DNA from: Pirellulales bacterium
GTDB lineage: Bacteria > Planctomycetota > Planctomycetia > Pirellulales > Thermoguttaceae
DNA length: 7,855 bases
Direction of reading: 5' to 3'
NCBI GenBank assembly: GCA_030642635.1
Contig: DAOWNK010000148.1
Span: forward strand, 1 to 7,855
The notes under the pieces are model-generated. The model worked only from the letters and a program-made list of their open reading frames with translations, ran no database searches and was not told where the DNA came from. The translations under genes and the position numbers were made by a program. Each line of letters begins with the position of its first letter. The stretch's first letter is position 1. This document shows, in pieces, positions 1 to 5,962 of this stretch.

Positions 1-1791
1 ATGTTCCGCTGGCTGGTCGTGCCGATCGGCCAGGACCTTGTCTCCCCAAACAACAAGAACATTGTGGTTTCGGTCGGGCTGGCATGTTTTGTCGTGCCGT
101 TTCTGATCCTGGTCGCACCGGCCGGGTACGTGGCGGACCGATTCAGCAAACGCAGCGTCATCATCGGCTGCAAGGTGGCCGAAATCGTCATCATGGCCCT
201 GGGCATCGTCACGATTCTAATGGGCAATATCTATCTGATGCTGGCCGTCGTGGCGTTGATGGGCGCACAAAGCGCGATGTTCAGCCCGTCGAAACTTGGC
301 GGCATTCCGGAGATCGTCCGCTCGGACCGTGTTGCGGCGGCAAACGGCTTGATCGGCATGACCACCGTGCTGGCGATCATGGTCGGCACAGTGGCTGGAT
401 ACCTGCTGTACGACGTTACTACACTGAAGGCGTCCTCCGGCGAGTTGCTCGGCGCGCCGGGCAGGCATATGTGGTGGGTCTCGGCCGCCGCGCTTATCGG
501 AGTGGCCGTGGTCGGGTGGATTGCAAGCCTGTTTATCGGCCGGCTCCGACCGGCAAACCCGACAAGAAGGCCGCCGATAAACTTGCTCGGCCAAACGGTG
601 CGCGACTTGGGCGCGCTGGTGTCTGCCCGACCGCTGTTTCTGGCGGCCTTGGGCGTTTTCTTCTTCTGGTCCCTCGGTGCACTGGCACAGATGAACATCG
701 ACCTGCTCGGCCGAAGCACGCTGGCTCTGCAAGACCAACGTGTGTACATCGGGTGTCTGATGGCCGTGTTGGCCGTCGGCGTCGGCATCGGAAGCGTGTT
801 GGCCGGAATATGGTCGGCCGGGAAGATCGAATTGGGCATCGTGCCGTTCGGCACGGCGGGCATTGCCCTTTGCGCAATGCTGCTGTTTGTCGTGCCGGCC
901 GGCGACGGCACTCCGTACTCGACCGGGTACTATTTGAGTTGCCTGTTGCTGTTGACGTTGGGGATCAGTGCGGGGCTGTTCGACGTACCATTGCAAGCAT
1001 TCCTGCAAGAGCGCAGCCCGGAGCGGACACGCGGTTCGATCCTTGCGGCCGTCAACTTCATGACGTTCTCCGGCATGTTGGCCGCAGCCGGTGTGTTTTA
1101 TCTGCTGGCCAACACATTAAACCTGTCCGCACGTTGGATATTCCTGCTGTGCGGGATCGTCACCGTGCCGATGTTGTTTGTCATCGTCCGCACGCTGCCC
1201 AAGGAAACCACGCGATTCGCCATGTGGCTGATCAGCCGGTTGATCTATCGTGTGCGGATCGAAGGGTTGGAGAACATCCCCCAGCGCAGCGGCGCACTGA
1301 TCGTGCCGAACCATGTAAGCTGGGCCGACGGCGTGTTGGTCGGGCTGGCCTGCCCGCGCGATCCGCGAATGGTTGTCTATGCGGAATATTTCGAGACGCC
1401 GTGGTTCGGCTGGATCGGCCGACTGGCCAAAGTGATCCCCATCGAGCCGGGAAAGCAATCGGTGGTACGGTCGATTCGTACTGCCCGAGAGGCGCTACGC
1501 GACGGCGAACTGGTCGGCATCTTTCCGGAAGGTGGTATCACACGCACTGGCGAAATGCAAAAGTTCACACACGGCTTTCTGTCGATACTGAAGGACACCG
1601 ACTCGCCGGTGATACCGGTTTACCTTAATGGCCTTTGGGGGAGTATATTAAGTTACCATGGCGGCAGGATTTTCTGGAAGTGGCCTCGGTTAAAACCGTA
1701 CCGGGTGACAATCCGATTCGGCCGGCCGATTTACAATCCCACTGACGTGGAAGAAGTACGCCGTGCGGTCGAAGCGTTGGGGACCGATTAG
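1..1791 (+). CDS. LplT-like MFS transporter fused to PlsC-type acyltransferase (5'-partial)
   Basis: Likely moves lysophospholipids across the inner membrane and re-acylates them. Residues 1-400 of the visible protein are hydrophobic, with repeated membrane segments and an MFS loop motif, GYVADRFSKR, at 42-51. Residues 415-580 are a glycerolipid acyltransferase domain: the catalytic HX4D is H438/D443 (NHVSWAD), the substrate-binding block is FPEGG at 508-512, and VIPVYLNG follows at 537-544. The frame is open from base 1. The first visible residues (MFRWLVVPIG) match what normally follows an N-terminal NDN segment in LplT proteins, so the true start probably lies a few dozen codons upstream. 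The stop is TAG at 1789-1791. The synthetase gene follows 164 bases later, recreating the LplT/Aas pathway of E. coli. Substrate specificity is inferred from the family; the domain calls are firm. Confidence 0.9.
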   Translation: MFRWLVVPIGQDLVSPNNKNIVVSVGLACFVVPFLILVAPAGYVADRFSKRSVIIGCKVAEIVIMALGIVTILMGNIYLMLAVVALMGAQSAMFSPSKLGGIPEIVRSDRVAAANGLIGMTTVLAIMVGTVAGYLLYDVTTLKASSGELLGAPGRHMWWVSAAALIGVAVVGWIASLFIGRLRPANPTRRPPINLLGQTVRDLGALVSARPLFLAALGVFFFWSLGALAQMNIDLLGRSTLALQDQRVYIGCLMAVLAVGVGIGSVLAGIWSAGKIELGIVPFGTAGIALCAMLLFVVPAGDGTPYSTGYYLSCLLLLTLGISAGLFDVPLQAFLQERSPERTRGSILAAVNFMTFSGMLAAAGVFYLLANTLNLSARWIFLLCGIVTVPMLFVIVRTLPKETTRFAMWLISRLIYRVRIEGLENIPQRSGALIVPNHVSWADGVLVGLACPRDPRMVVYAEYFETPWFGWIGRLAKVIPIEPGKQSVVRSIRTAREALRDGELVGIFPEGGITRTGEMQKFTHGFLSILKDTDSPVIPVYLNGLWGSILSYHGGRIFWKWPRLKPYRVTIRFGRPIYNPTDVEEVRRAVEALGTD

Positions 1792-1800
1792 TACGGAAAA

Positions 1801-1906
1801 GAGGGATTGGGGATTAGGGATTGGGGATTAGGGAAGAGAATGGCGACGGTAAACTGCCACTACCCTCTCTCTTCCCCAATCCCTAATCCCCAATCCCTAA
1901 TCCCTC
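1801..1906. repeat. Long hairpin of GGGGATTAGGGATT repeats with G-quadruplex potential
   Basis: Arms 1801-1839 and 1868-1906 are inverted copies that pair at 35 of 39 positions across a 28-base loop. Each arm is built of G-runs separated by ATT or ATTA. The left arm has runs at 1803, 1809, 1817, 1823 and 1831, enough for an intramolecular G-quadruplex; the right arm has the same potential on the minus strand. The four mismatches alternate A and G because the two arms start the 14-base unit half a period apart. In a plus-strand transcript two of them become G-U pairs. The hairpin begins ten bases after the acyltransferase stop codon and could act as a terminator or stabilise the upstream mRNA end. 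A diverged relative lies at 4237-4281. Confidence 0.85.
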
Positions 1907-1955
1907 TGTGGTAAACATAGCATTATAGTATTGGTTGTTTGTAAACGATAAACCC

Positions 1956-3554
1956 ATGAAAAACCGCCGCGAAGAAATGATCCTGCCGCGAAAGTTCCTG
2001 CGTATGTGCCGGGCAGCCATGCGCAGAGTAAAACTGGCCGACTCCATCGGAACGGAACTGACCGGCGCGGCGCTGCTTACCCGAACACTCATCCTGCGCC
2101 GGCTGCTGCGGCGATTGGTATTGGCCGACGACGAGCGTAACATCGGTCTGCTGCTGCCGCCGTCGGTCGGTGCGGTTGTGGCCAATGCGGCGGTCTCGAT
2201 CGACTGCCGCGTGGCGGTTAACCTGAATTACACCGCCTCGTCCGATGTGATGAACGATTGCATTGCCCAGTGCGGCATTCGGCATGTGCTGACCAGCCGC
2301 CGGGTAATGGAAAAACTCGACCTGGACATCGACGCCGAGTTGGTCTATCTCGAAGATTTCAAACGTCAGGTCACTTTGTCCGACAAGCTGATCTGTGCCG
2401 CCCGGGCGTGGCTGGAACCGGTCGAGGCCATGGAACGCCGGCTGGGACTGACCGACATCAACCCGGACGACCTTCTCACTGTGATATTCACCTCCGGCTC
2501 GACCGGTCGGCCGAAGGGCGTAATGCTCACACAGCGGAACGTCGGCTCGAACGTCGATGCCGTCAACGAAATCATACACCTTGTCGCGGACGACGTGCTG
2601 TTGGGCATCCTGCCGATGTTCCACTCGTTCGGCTACACCACCACGCTGTGGACGGTGCTCACGCTGACGCCGAAGGGCATTTATCACTACTCGCCGCTGG
2701 AGGCCCGACCGGTAGGCAAGCTATGTCGCCGGCACGGCGCGACGATCATGGTCGCCACGCCGACGTTCGTCCGTTCGTACCTGCGTCGGTGCGAGCCGGA
2801 GGATTTCGCCGCGCTCGATGTGGTGTTCACCGGCGCCGAGCGGCTTCCCGCCGAGCTGGCCAAGGCGTTCGAGCAAAAGTTCGGCGTCCGGCCGGTCGAG
2901 GGCTACGGCGCCACGGAACTTTCACCTGTAGTCTCGGGCAACATCCCACCCAGCCGTGCCGCCGGTGACCGCTACGAGGGTGTTAAGGAAGGCACCGTCG
3001 GACGTCCGCTGCCGGGCGTCTCGGCAAAAATCGTCGACCTGGATACCGGCGAGAACCTGGGACCGGGCCGTCCCGGCATGTTGCTTATCACCGGACCGAA
3101 TGTAATGAAAGGATACCTTGGCCGGCCGGAACTAACCGCCGAGGTCATCCGAGACGGCTGGTATGTAACCGGCGACGTGGCCGAGATCGACCGGGACGGA
3201 TTCATCCGGATCACCGGCCGGGTGAGCCGGTTCTCGAAGATCGGCGGCGAGATGGTTCCGCACATCCGTATTGAACAGGCCATCGCAGAGGTGCTGGGGT
3301 TGGACGAGGACGATCTGGCTATCGTCGTTGCTGCCGTACCACACGCCACCAAGGGCGAGCGGCTTGTCGTACTGCACACCGGGCTGAGTCTAACACCGGA
3401 AGAAATCTGCCGCCGGCTGGCCGATGCCGCCCTGCCGCCGCTTTGGATTCCCTCGCCGGACAGTTTCCGCCGGATCGACGAGATACCGATACTCGGCACC
3501 GGCAAGCTGGACCTGAAACGTGTACAGGATCGGGCGCTGGAGGAGTTTCAGTAG
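1956..3554 (+). CDS. Acyl-[ACP]/acyl-CoA synthetase, AMP-binding (Aas C-terminal-like)
   Basis: Activates a fatty acid through an acyl-adenylate and passes it to a carrier, feeding the acyltransferase encoded just upstream. Numbering from this ATG (532 aa), the ATP-binding loop FTSGSTGRPKG is at 178-188, the adenine-binding YGATELS at 317-323, the DGWYVTGD aspartate motif at 400-407, the hinge and GGEMVPH at 430-435, and the catalytic lysine in LGTGKLDLKR at 517. All core motifs are intact. The open frame extends to a TTG at 1935, but that stretch is AT-rich and looks non-coding. ATG 1977 is an equally good alternative, because similarity to fused relatives seems to begin there (ILPRKFLRMCR). 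No start has a convincing Shine-Dalgarno site. The stop codon lies inside the terminal repeat of the 3548-3692 element. The reading frame differs from that of the upstream gene. Confidence 0.88.
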   Translation: MKNRREEMILPRKFLRMCRAAMRRVKLADSIGTELTGAALLTRTLILRRLLRRLVLADDERNIGLLLPPSVGAVVANAAVSIDCRVAVNLNYTASSDVMNDCIAQCGIRHVLTSRRVMEKLDLDIDAELVYLEDFKRQVTLSDKLICAARAWLEPVEAMERRLGLTDINPDDLLTVIFTSGSTGRPKGVMLTQRNVGSNVDAVNEIIHLVADDVLLGILPMFHSFGYTTTLWTVLTLTPKGIYHYSPLEARPVGKLCRRHGATIMVATPTFVRSYLRRCEPEDFAALDVVFTGAERLPAELAKAFEQKFGVRPVEGYGATELSPVVSGNIPPSRAAGDRYEGVKEGTVGRPLPGVSAKIVDLDTGENLGPGRPGMLLITGPNVMKGYLGRPELTAEVIRDGWYVTGDVAEIDRDGFIRITGRVSRFSKIGGEMVPHIRIEQAIAEVLGLDEDDLAIVVAAVPHATKGERLVVLHTGLSLTPEEICRRLADAALPPLWIPSPDSFRRIDEIPILGTGKLDLKRVQDRALEEFQ

Positions 3555-3692
3555 TTCACAATTTAGTGTCGATTTCCATGAAAGCCCATATTTAGCCCCG
3601 GGTGAATACACCCGGGGCTAGCGGAAAACACTTGCCATGTTTGCCCGCCGTGTATTCACGGCGGGCTAAATAGAAAGATTGTGAACTACTGA
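3548..3692. mobile_element. MITE-like palindromic insertion with 15-bp terminal inverted repeats
   Basis: Positions 3548-3562 and 3678-3692 are perfect 15-bp inverted repeats (core AGTAGTTCACAAT). They enclose 115 bases, most of which is the double-hairpin repeat 3591-3672. The hexamer GAGTTT lies at the outer edge on both sides (3543-3548 and 3691-3696), resembling a target-site duplication, although it overlaps the arms by one or two bases. There is no coding capacity, so any movement would depend on an enzyme encoded elsewhere. The left arm contains the TAG stop of the synthetase gene. The second copy of the internal repeat, at 5199, lacks these arms, so they could instead be a simple terminator stem around an older repeat. 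Confidence 0.55.
3591..3672 (+). repeat. REPIN-like double-hairpin repeat, copy A
   Basis: Two perfect hairpins are joined by a 22-base linker. The first is TAGCCCCGGGTG, loop AATA, CACCCGGGGCTA (3593-3620). The second is GCCCGCCGTG, loop TATT, CACGGCGGGC (3643-3666). The loops are complementary and the stems differ only in their cores, giving the outward symmetry TTTAG...CTAAA typical of paired REP sequences. The reverse complement of 5199-5280 matches this unit at 77 of 82 positions. It may terminate transcription of the upstream gene in both directions. Confidence 0.85.
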
Positions 3693-3768
3693 GTTTTCGT
3701 AAAATTGTCGGGGTGACACCTGTTTCGTTATCTATTATAAAATGACCAATACTGCATATGCTATAGAT

Positions 3769-3778
3769 GGGAGAAGGG
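3769..3778 (+). promoter_or_regulatory. Ribosome binding site that sets the HigA start
   Basis: The purine run GGGAGAAGGG contains GGGAG ending seven bases before ATG 3781. The in-frame ATG at 3742 has only AT-rich sequence before it, including a TATTAT at 3733-3738 that looks more like a -10 box than a leader. ATG 3865 has no comparable site. This favours 3781. Confidence 0.6.
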
Positions 3779-3780
3779 TT

Positions 3781-4173
3781 ATGCCGACGAAGTCGAAATC
3801 ACGGACTACCACTAGGCGACATGCTTCAAGCCGAACGCATGGTCGGAAAGCAAAGCTACCAGCAATGCGGCTCCCGAATGAGAGGCCACCCACTCATCCT
3901 GGTGAGATGCTGTTTGAGGAATTCTTGAAGCCATTAGGCATCAGCCAATCTGCAATGGCCATTCGCCTTGGCGTATCCTTTCCACGCCTTAACGAAATCA
4001 TTCGTAGGAAGCGTGGTGTAACTCCGGATACAGCATTGAGGTTGGCTCGCGTCATCGGGATGTCGGCCGACTTCTGGCTCGGTCTCCAGCAAGACTGGGA
4101 TATTTGGCATGCGATGAGAGGCGAAAAGGCATCCGACATCGCTAAGTTAGAGCCGTTACAACCTGTTACCTGA
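3781..4173 (+). CDS. HigA-family addiction-module antitoxin (XRE HTH), no adjacent toxin
   Basis: A DNA-binding antitoxin of the HigA/VapI type, which normally neutralises HigB and represses its own operon. In this 130-residue form, residues 1-28 are a basic, Ser/Thr/Arg/Lys-rich tail not usual for the family. The classic opening MRLPNERPPTHPGEML starts at residue 29, with HPGE at 39-42. The helix-turn-helix spans about 54-92 (ISQSAMAIRLGVSFPRLNEI), and the family signature SADFWLGLQQDWDIW is at 96-110. The start follows the ribosome site at 3769-3778; ATG 3865 would give a 102-residue protein of standard HigA size. No HigB frame appears on either side, although higB normally lies just upstream. 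Third codon positions are visibly less GC-rich than in neighbouring genes, consistent with acquisition by transfer. It lies between the two inverted 82-bp repeats. Confidence 0.85.
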   Translation: MPTKSKSRTTTRRHASSRTHGRKAKLPAMRLPNERPPTHPGEMLFEEFLKPLGISQSAMAIRLGVSFPRLNEIIRRKRGVTPDTALRLARVIGMSADFWLGLQQDWDIWHAMRGEKASDIAKLEPLQPVT

Positions 4174-4176
4174 CTC

Positions 4177-4218
4177 AAGAGGAGAAAGGAGACAAGGAGA
4201 GAAAAGAGAAGAGAGAGG
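4177..4218 (+). repeat. Homopurine tract
   Basis: A 42-base run of A and G with a single C at 4193, starting four bases after the antitoxin stop. It is followed by a pyrimidine-rich stretch. Tracts like this can form triplexes or arise by slippage. No coding or binding function is visible. It fills most of the gap between the convergent antitoxin and secreted-protein genes. Confidence 0.6.
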
Positions 4219-4236
4219 TTTACCCTTCACTCTTCA

Positions 4237-4281
4237 CCCCAGCCCCCAACCCCCACCCCCTAGTCCCTAATCTCTCCGTGG
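4237..4281 (-). repeat. Diverged GGGATTAGGG repeat with minus-strand G-quadruplex motif
   Basis: Read on the minus strand, this begins CCACGGAGAGATTAGGGA, close to the CCACAGAGGGATTAGGGA that starts the minus strand of the hairpin ending at 1911. It then carries five G-runs (plus-strand C-runs at 4237, 4243, 4250, 4256 and 4265) separated by one to four bases, a canonical quadruplex pattern. A GAAGAG motif follows the G-runs in both copies. The partner arm seen at 1801 is missing or degenerated. The repeat overlaps the last codons and the stop of the minus-strand gene. Confidence 0.6.
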
Positions 4282-5183
4282 TGCGTTCGTTGACGTTGAG
4301 CCAGGCGTGGTGAATCAGAGGCCATCTTTTCGGCCAACTCGGCCAGTTGCAACCGCAACTCCGGACGAACGTACTCCAACTTCGTTGCCAACCGCTGCAC
4401 GCCGCGACTGTTCACCTCGGCGGTGCGCGACAAGCAGCCCAGAAACGTCACCGTCTGGACGAAGTTCTCGTCGGCTGTTCGGCCTATCAACGGATGAAAT
4501 GCCTTGGTAAGCAGTTCGACACATTGGTGGTCAACTGCCAAAAATGTATCGAGCCGGGTGGTGATGTAATAGCGGCCGTCGGGCTCGCGCACATAGCCGG
4601 TTTTCAAAACCGCCAGGCAGCGGCCGCTTACCGGTCGGGCGAACAACGGCCCCTCGTATGTGCCCTCGCCGTAGATCACGTGCGTATCATGGCTGCTGTA
4701 AAGGAACTCGACCTTGCCGAGCGTCCCCTCGTCCTCGGCCAGCCGATACGTGTCGTCGCCTAGTTGCCGAAGCTGCAACTTGGTGATGTTGAGCACATCC
4801 CAGATGTTCACCACAACGTCGGGGTTCCGGACAAGGAACAGGTACATATCCGGATCGCAGTCGATCACCCGAACCGGCATCCGCCGAAAAACACTCAGGT
4901 TCGACAGCACCGAGCCGACCTTGGCCCGGGCCGACTGGTCGAGTTGCTCGAAAGGGATCGACCGCAGCGCACTTTGGCGTGCCGACTTGCTCGTGGTGGC
5001 GTAGCGTGGGTCCGGCTTCAACGAGAACCCGGCGGCGGCACAGAGCGATCGGCCGGCCCCGAGCACCATCCCCAGCACCACCACACCGATCGCGAGCCGG
5101 CCTATCAGCCCCCCCCTACGAGCAGAGCATGTCCACCCCGACGCACAGCGGGACTGCACCGAGCCGCATCGCAGCTTTCCCAT
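4260..5183 (-). CDS. Conserved secreted protein of unknown function
   Basis: A 307-residue protein whose function I do not recognise, although the central region feels familiar from planctomycete proteomes. A signal peptide is likely: a basic, Cys-containing n-region, a hydrophobic core at about 27-43, and an AAA site with cleavage near A51/G52. There is no lipobox. The mature part has a mixed alpha/beta look, with conserved-looking stretches NPDVVVNIWDVLNITKLQLRQLG (120-142), YSSHDTHVIYGEGTYEGPLF (162-181) and DGRYYITTRLDTFLAVDH (202-219). It ends in an amphipathic helix near 260-290. No catalytic motif stands out. The start ATG at 5183 follows AGGGGGGGAAG, an acceptable ribosome site; no other nearby ATG precedes the signal core. 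The last residues (GEIRD) are encoded by the repeat at 4237-4281. It is the only minus-strand gene in the window and converges on the antitoxin gene. Confidence 0.8.
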   Translation of the reverse strand: MGKLRCGSVQSRCASGWTCSARRGGLIGRLAIGVVVLGMVLGAGRSLCAAAGFSLKPDPRYATTSKSARQSALRSIPFEQLDQSARAKVGSVLSNLSVFRRMPVRVIDCDPDMYLFLVRNPDVVVNIWDVLNITKLQLRQLGDDTYRLAEDEGTLGKVEFLYSSHDTHVIYGEGTYEGPLFARPVSGRCLAVLKTGYVREPDGRYYITTRLDTFLAVDHQCVELLTKAFHPLIGRTADENFVQTVTFLGCLSRTAEVNSRGVQRLATKLEYVRPELRLQLAELAEKMASDSPRLAQRQRTHHGEIRD

Positions 5184-5198
5184 CTTCCCCCCCTGCCA

Positions 5199-5280
5199 TA
5201 TTTAGCCCGCCGTGAATACACGGCGGGCAAATGTGGCGAGCGTTTTCCGATAGCCCCGGGTGTATTCACCCGGGGCTAAA
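5199..5280 (-). repeat. REPIN-like double-hairpin repeat, copy B (inverted)
   Basis: This is the reverse complement of copy A, with 77 of 82 bases identical. Its hairpins are GCCCGCCGTG, loop AATA, CACGGCGGGC (5205-5228) and TAGCCCCGGGTG, loop TATT, CACCCGGGGCTA (5251-5278). All hairpin stem and loop bases are conserved between copies; the five differences all lie in the linker. It occupies the divergent gap between the secreted protein and the sigma factor and ends about 110 bases before the candidate sigma promoter. Confidence 0.85.
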
Positions 5281-5390
5281 TGTGTGGTTTTGTAGCTAAT
5301 ACCAATTATTCGGTTCGCACGGGCAAATCCGGTCAGTCAAAATTTTCGGCTTTTCCAACCACATTTCGACACAGGTTTTTGCCACGGCGC

Positions 5391-5420
5391 GCGACAATTA
5401 GTAGACGGTCTAATTATACT
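5391..5420 (+). promoter_or_regulatory. Candidate promoter of the sigma-FecR operon
   Basis: TATACT at 5415-5420 fits a -10 box at five of six positions. GCGACA at 5391-5396 fits a -35 box at four of six, with an 18-base spacer. Transcription would start near 5427, leaving a very short leader before GTG 5441. This is a visual match only, and planctomycete promoters are poorly characterised. Confidence 0.4.
5396..5415. promoter_or_regulatory. Palindrome within the promoter spacer, possible operator
   Basis: AATTAG (5396-5401) and CTAATT (5410-5415) form an inverted repeat around an 8-base centre, and TAGACGGTCTA inside it is a second palindrome. Its place between the candidate -35 and -10 boxes is typical of a repressor or autoregulatory site. 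No matching second site was seen in the window. Confidence 0.35.
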
Positions 5421-5440
5421 GGGAGGTTGGGGGGATATTT

Positions 5441-5962
5441 GTGTCGGACCTCAACGAGCAATTCCTGCGGCTTTACGCCGACAATCAGCGCCGGATCCAC
5501 GCCTTCATCGGCACGTTTCTGACCAAGGCGGCCGACGTCGACGACGTGTTGCAGGAGACCAGCATCGTGCTGTGGCGGAAATTCGCCGAGTTCGACCAGA
5601 CCCGCGACTTCCTGCGTTGGGCGTGCGGCGTCGCCAAGCTCGAAGTGCTGAAATTTTACCGACAGCAAACCGGCCGGATATTGACGCTCGGCGAAGATGT
5701 AATTGAAGCCATCGCCGAAGATCGGGCGTCGCTCGATCCGGTGCTCGAACGGCGACGCGAGGCACTGGTGCATTGCATGGGCAAACTGACCACGCGCGAC
5801 CGTGAGTTGATCGAGCGGTGCTACGGCGGGCAGACCACCACAAAGCACGTCGCCGAACAATTGGGCCGACCGGTCAATGCCGTTTACAAATCGCTTGGTA
5901 GAATCCGCCGAGCACTGTTCGAGTGCATCGAGCGGAGATTGAAGTCTCTGGAAACACGATGA
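5441..5962 (+). CDS. ECF RNA polymerase sigma factor, Rhodopirellula/Verrucomicrobium family
   Basis: A 173-residue extracytoplasmic-function sigma factor that directs RNA polymerase to a dedicated promoter set. Region 2 spans about 8-76, including the polymerase-binding stretch DVDDVLQETSIVLWRKF (32-48) and the -10 recognition helix near FLRWACGVAKLEVLKFYR (57-74). Region 4 spans about 107-163, with helix-turn-helix TTKHVAEQLGRPVNAVYKSL (133-152). Regions 1 and 3 are absent, as expected for ECF factors. The GTG start is preceded by GGGGGGA at 5429-5435, six bases away; a second run, GGGAGG, lies further upstream. The stop overlaps the start of the FecR-LamG gene as ATGA, implying translational coupling. 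Pairing with a FecR-type membrane protein suggests that protein controls it. The regulon is unknown from this window. Confidence 0.93.
   Translation: MSDLNEQFLRLYADNQRRIHAFIGTFLTKAADVDDVLQETSIVLWRKFAEFDQTRDFLRWACGVAKLEVLKFYRQQTGRILTLGEDVIEAIAEDRASLDPVLERRREALVHCMGKLTTRDRELIERCYGGQTTTKHVAEQLGRPVNAVYKSLGRIRRALFECIERRLKSLETR

Noticed and set aside
217..1008. Minus-strand frames of 263 and 226 codons inside the transporter region
   Set aside because: Low-complexity Gln/Arg/His or Ala/Ser/Pro composition, no motifs, and fully antisense to a well-supported gene.
84..1628. Long plus-strand frame of 514 codons overlapping the transporter-acyltransferase gene
   Set aside because: The translation is rich in Arg, His and Gly with no domain, while the overlapping frame has intact MFS and PlsC motifs. 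It is a shadow of a GC-rich gene.
1801..1906. Telomere-like TTAGGG repeat or a replicon end
   Set aside because: TTAGGG occurs only within a 14-base unit, the repeat is short and inverted, and it lies between two genes of one pathway, not at a terminus.
1935..1955. TTG start extending the synthetase by seven codons
   Set aside because: The stretch is AT-rich, lacks a ribosome site and adds residues not expected from relatives; ATG 1956 or 1977 is more likely.
1923..2687. Minus-strand frame of 254 codons opposite the synthetase
   Set aside because: His, Gln and Arg rich, with no recognisable domain, opposite a gene with all AMP-ligase motifs.
3555..3780. A hidden higB toxin upstream of the antitoxin
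   Set aside because: The gap is filled by the MITE/REPIN repeat, and no frame long enough for a roughly 90-residue toxin exists on either strand.
3591..5280. CRISPR array
   Set aside because: There are only two copies, 1.5 kb apart and inverted, with genes rather than regular spacers between them.
5923..5958. Earlier ATG start for the FecR-LamG protein
   Set aside because: It would overlap the sigma gene by 40 bases and adds no recognisable sequence, whereas ATG 5959 gives a standard ATGA junction.
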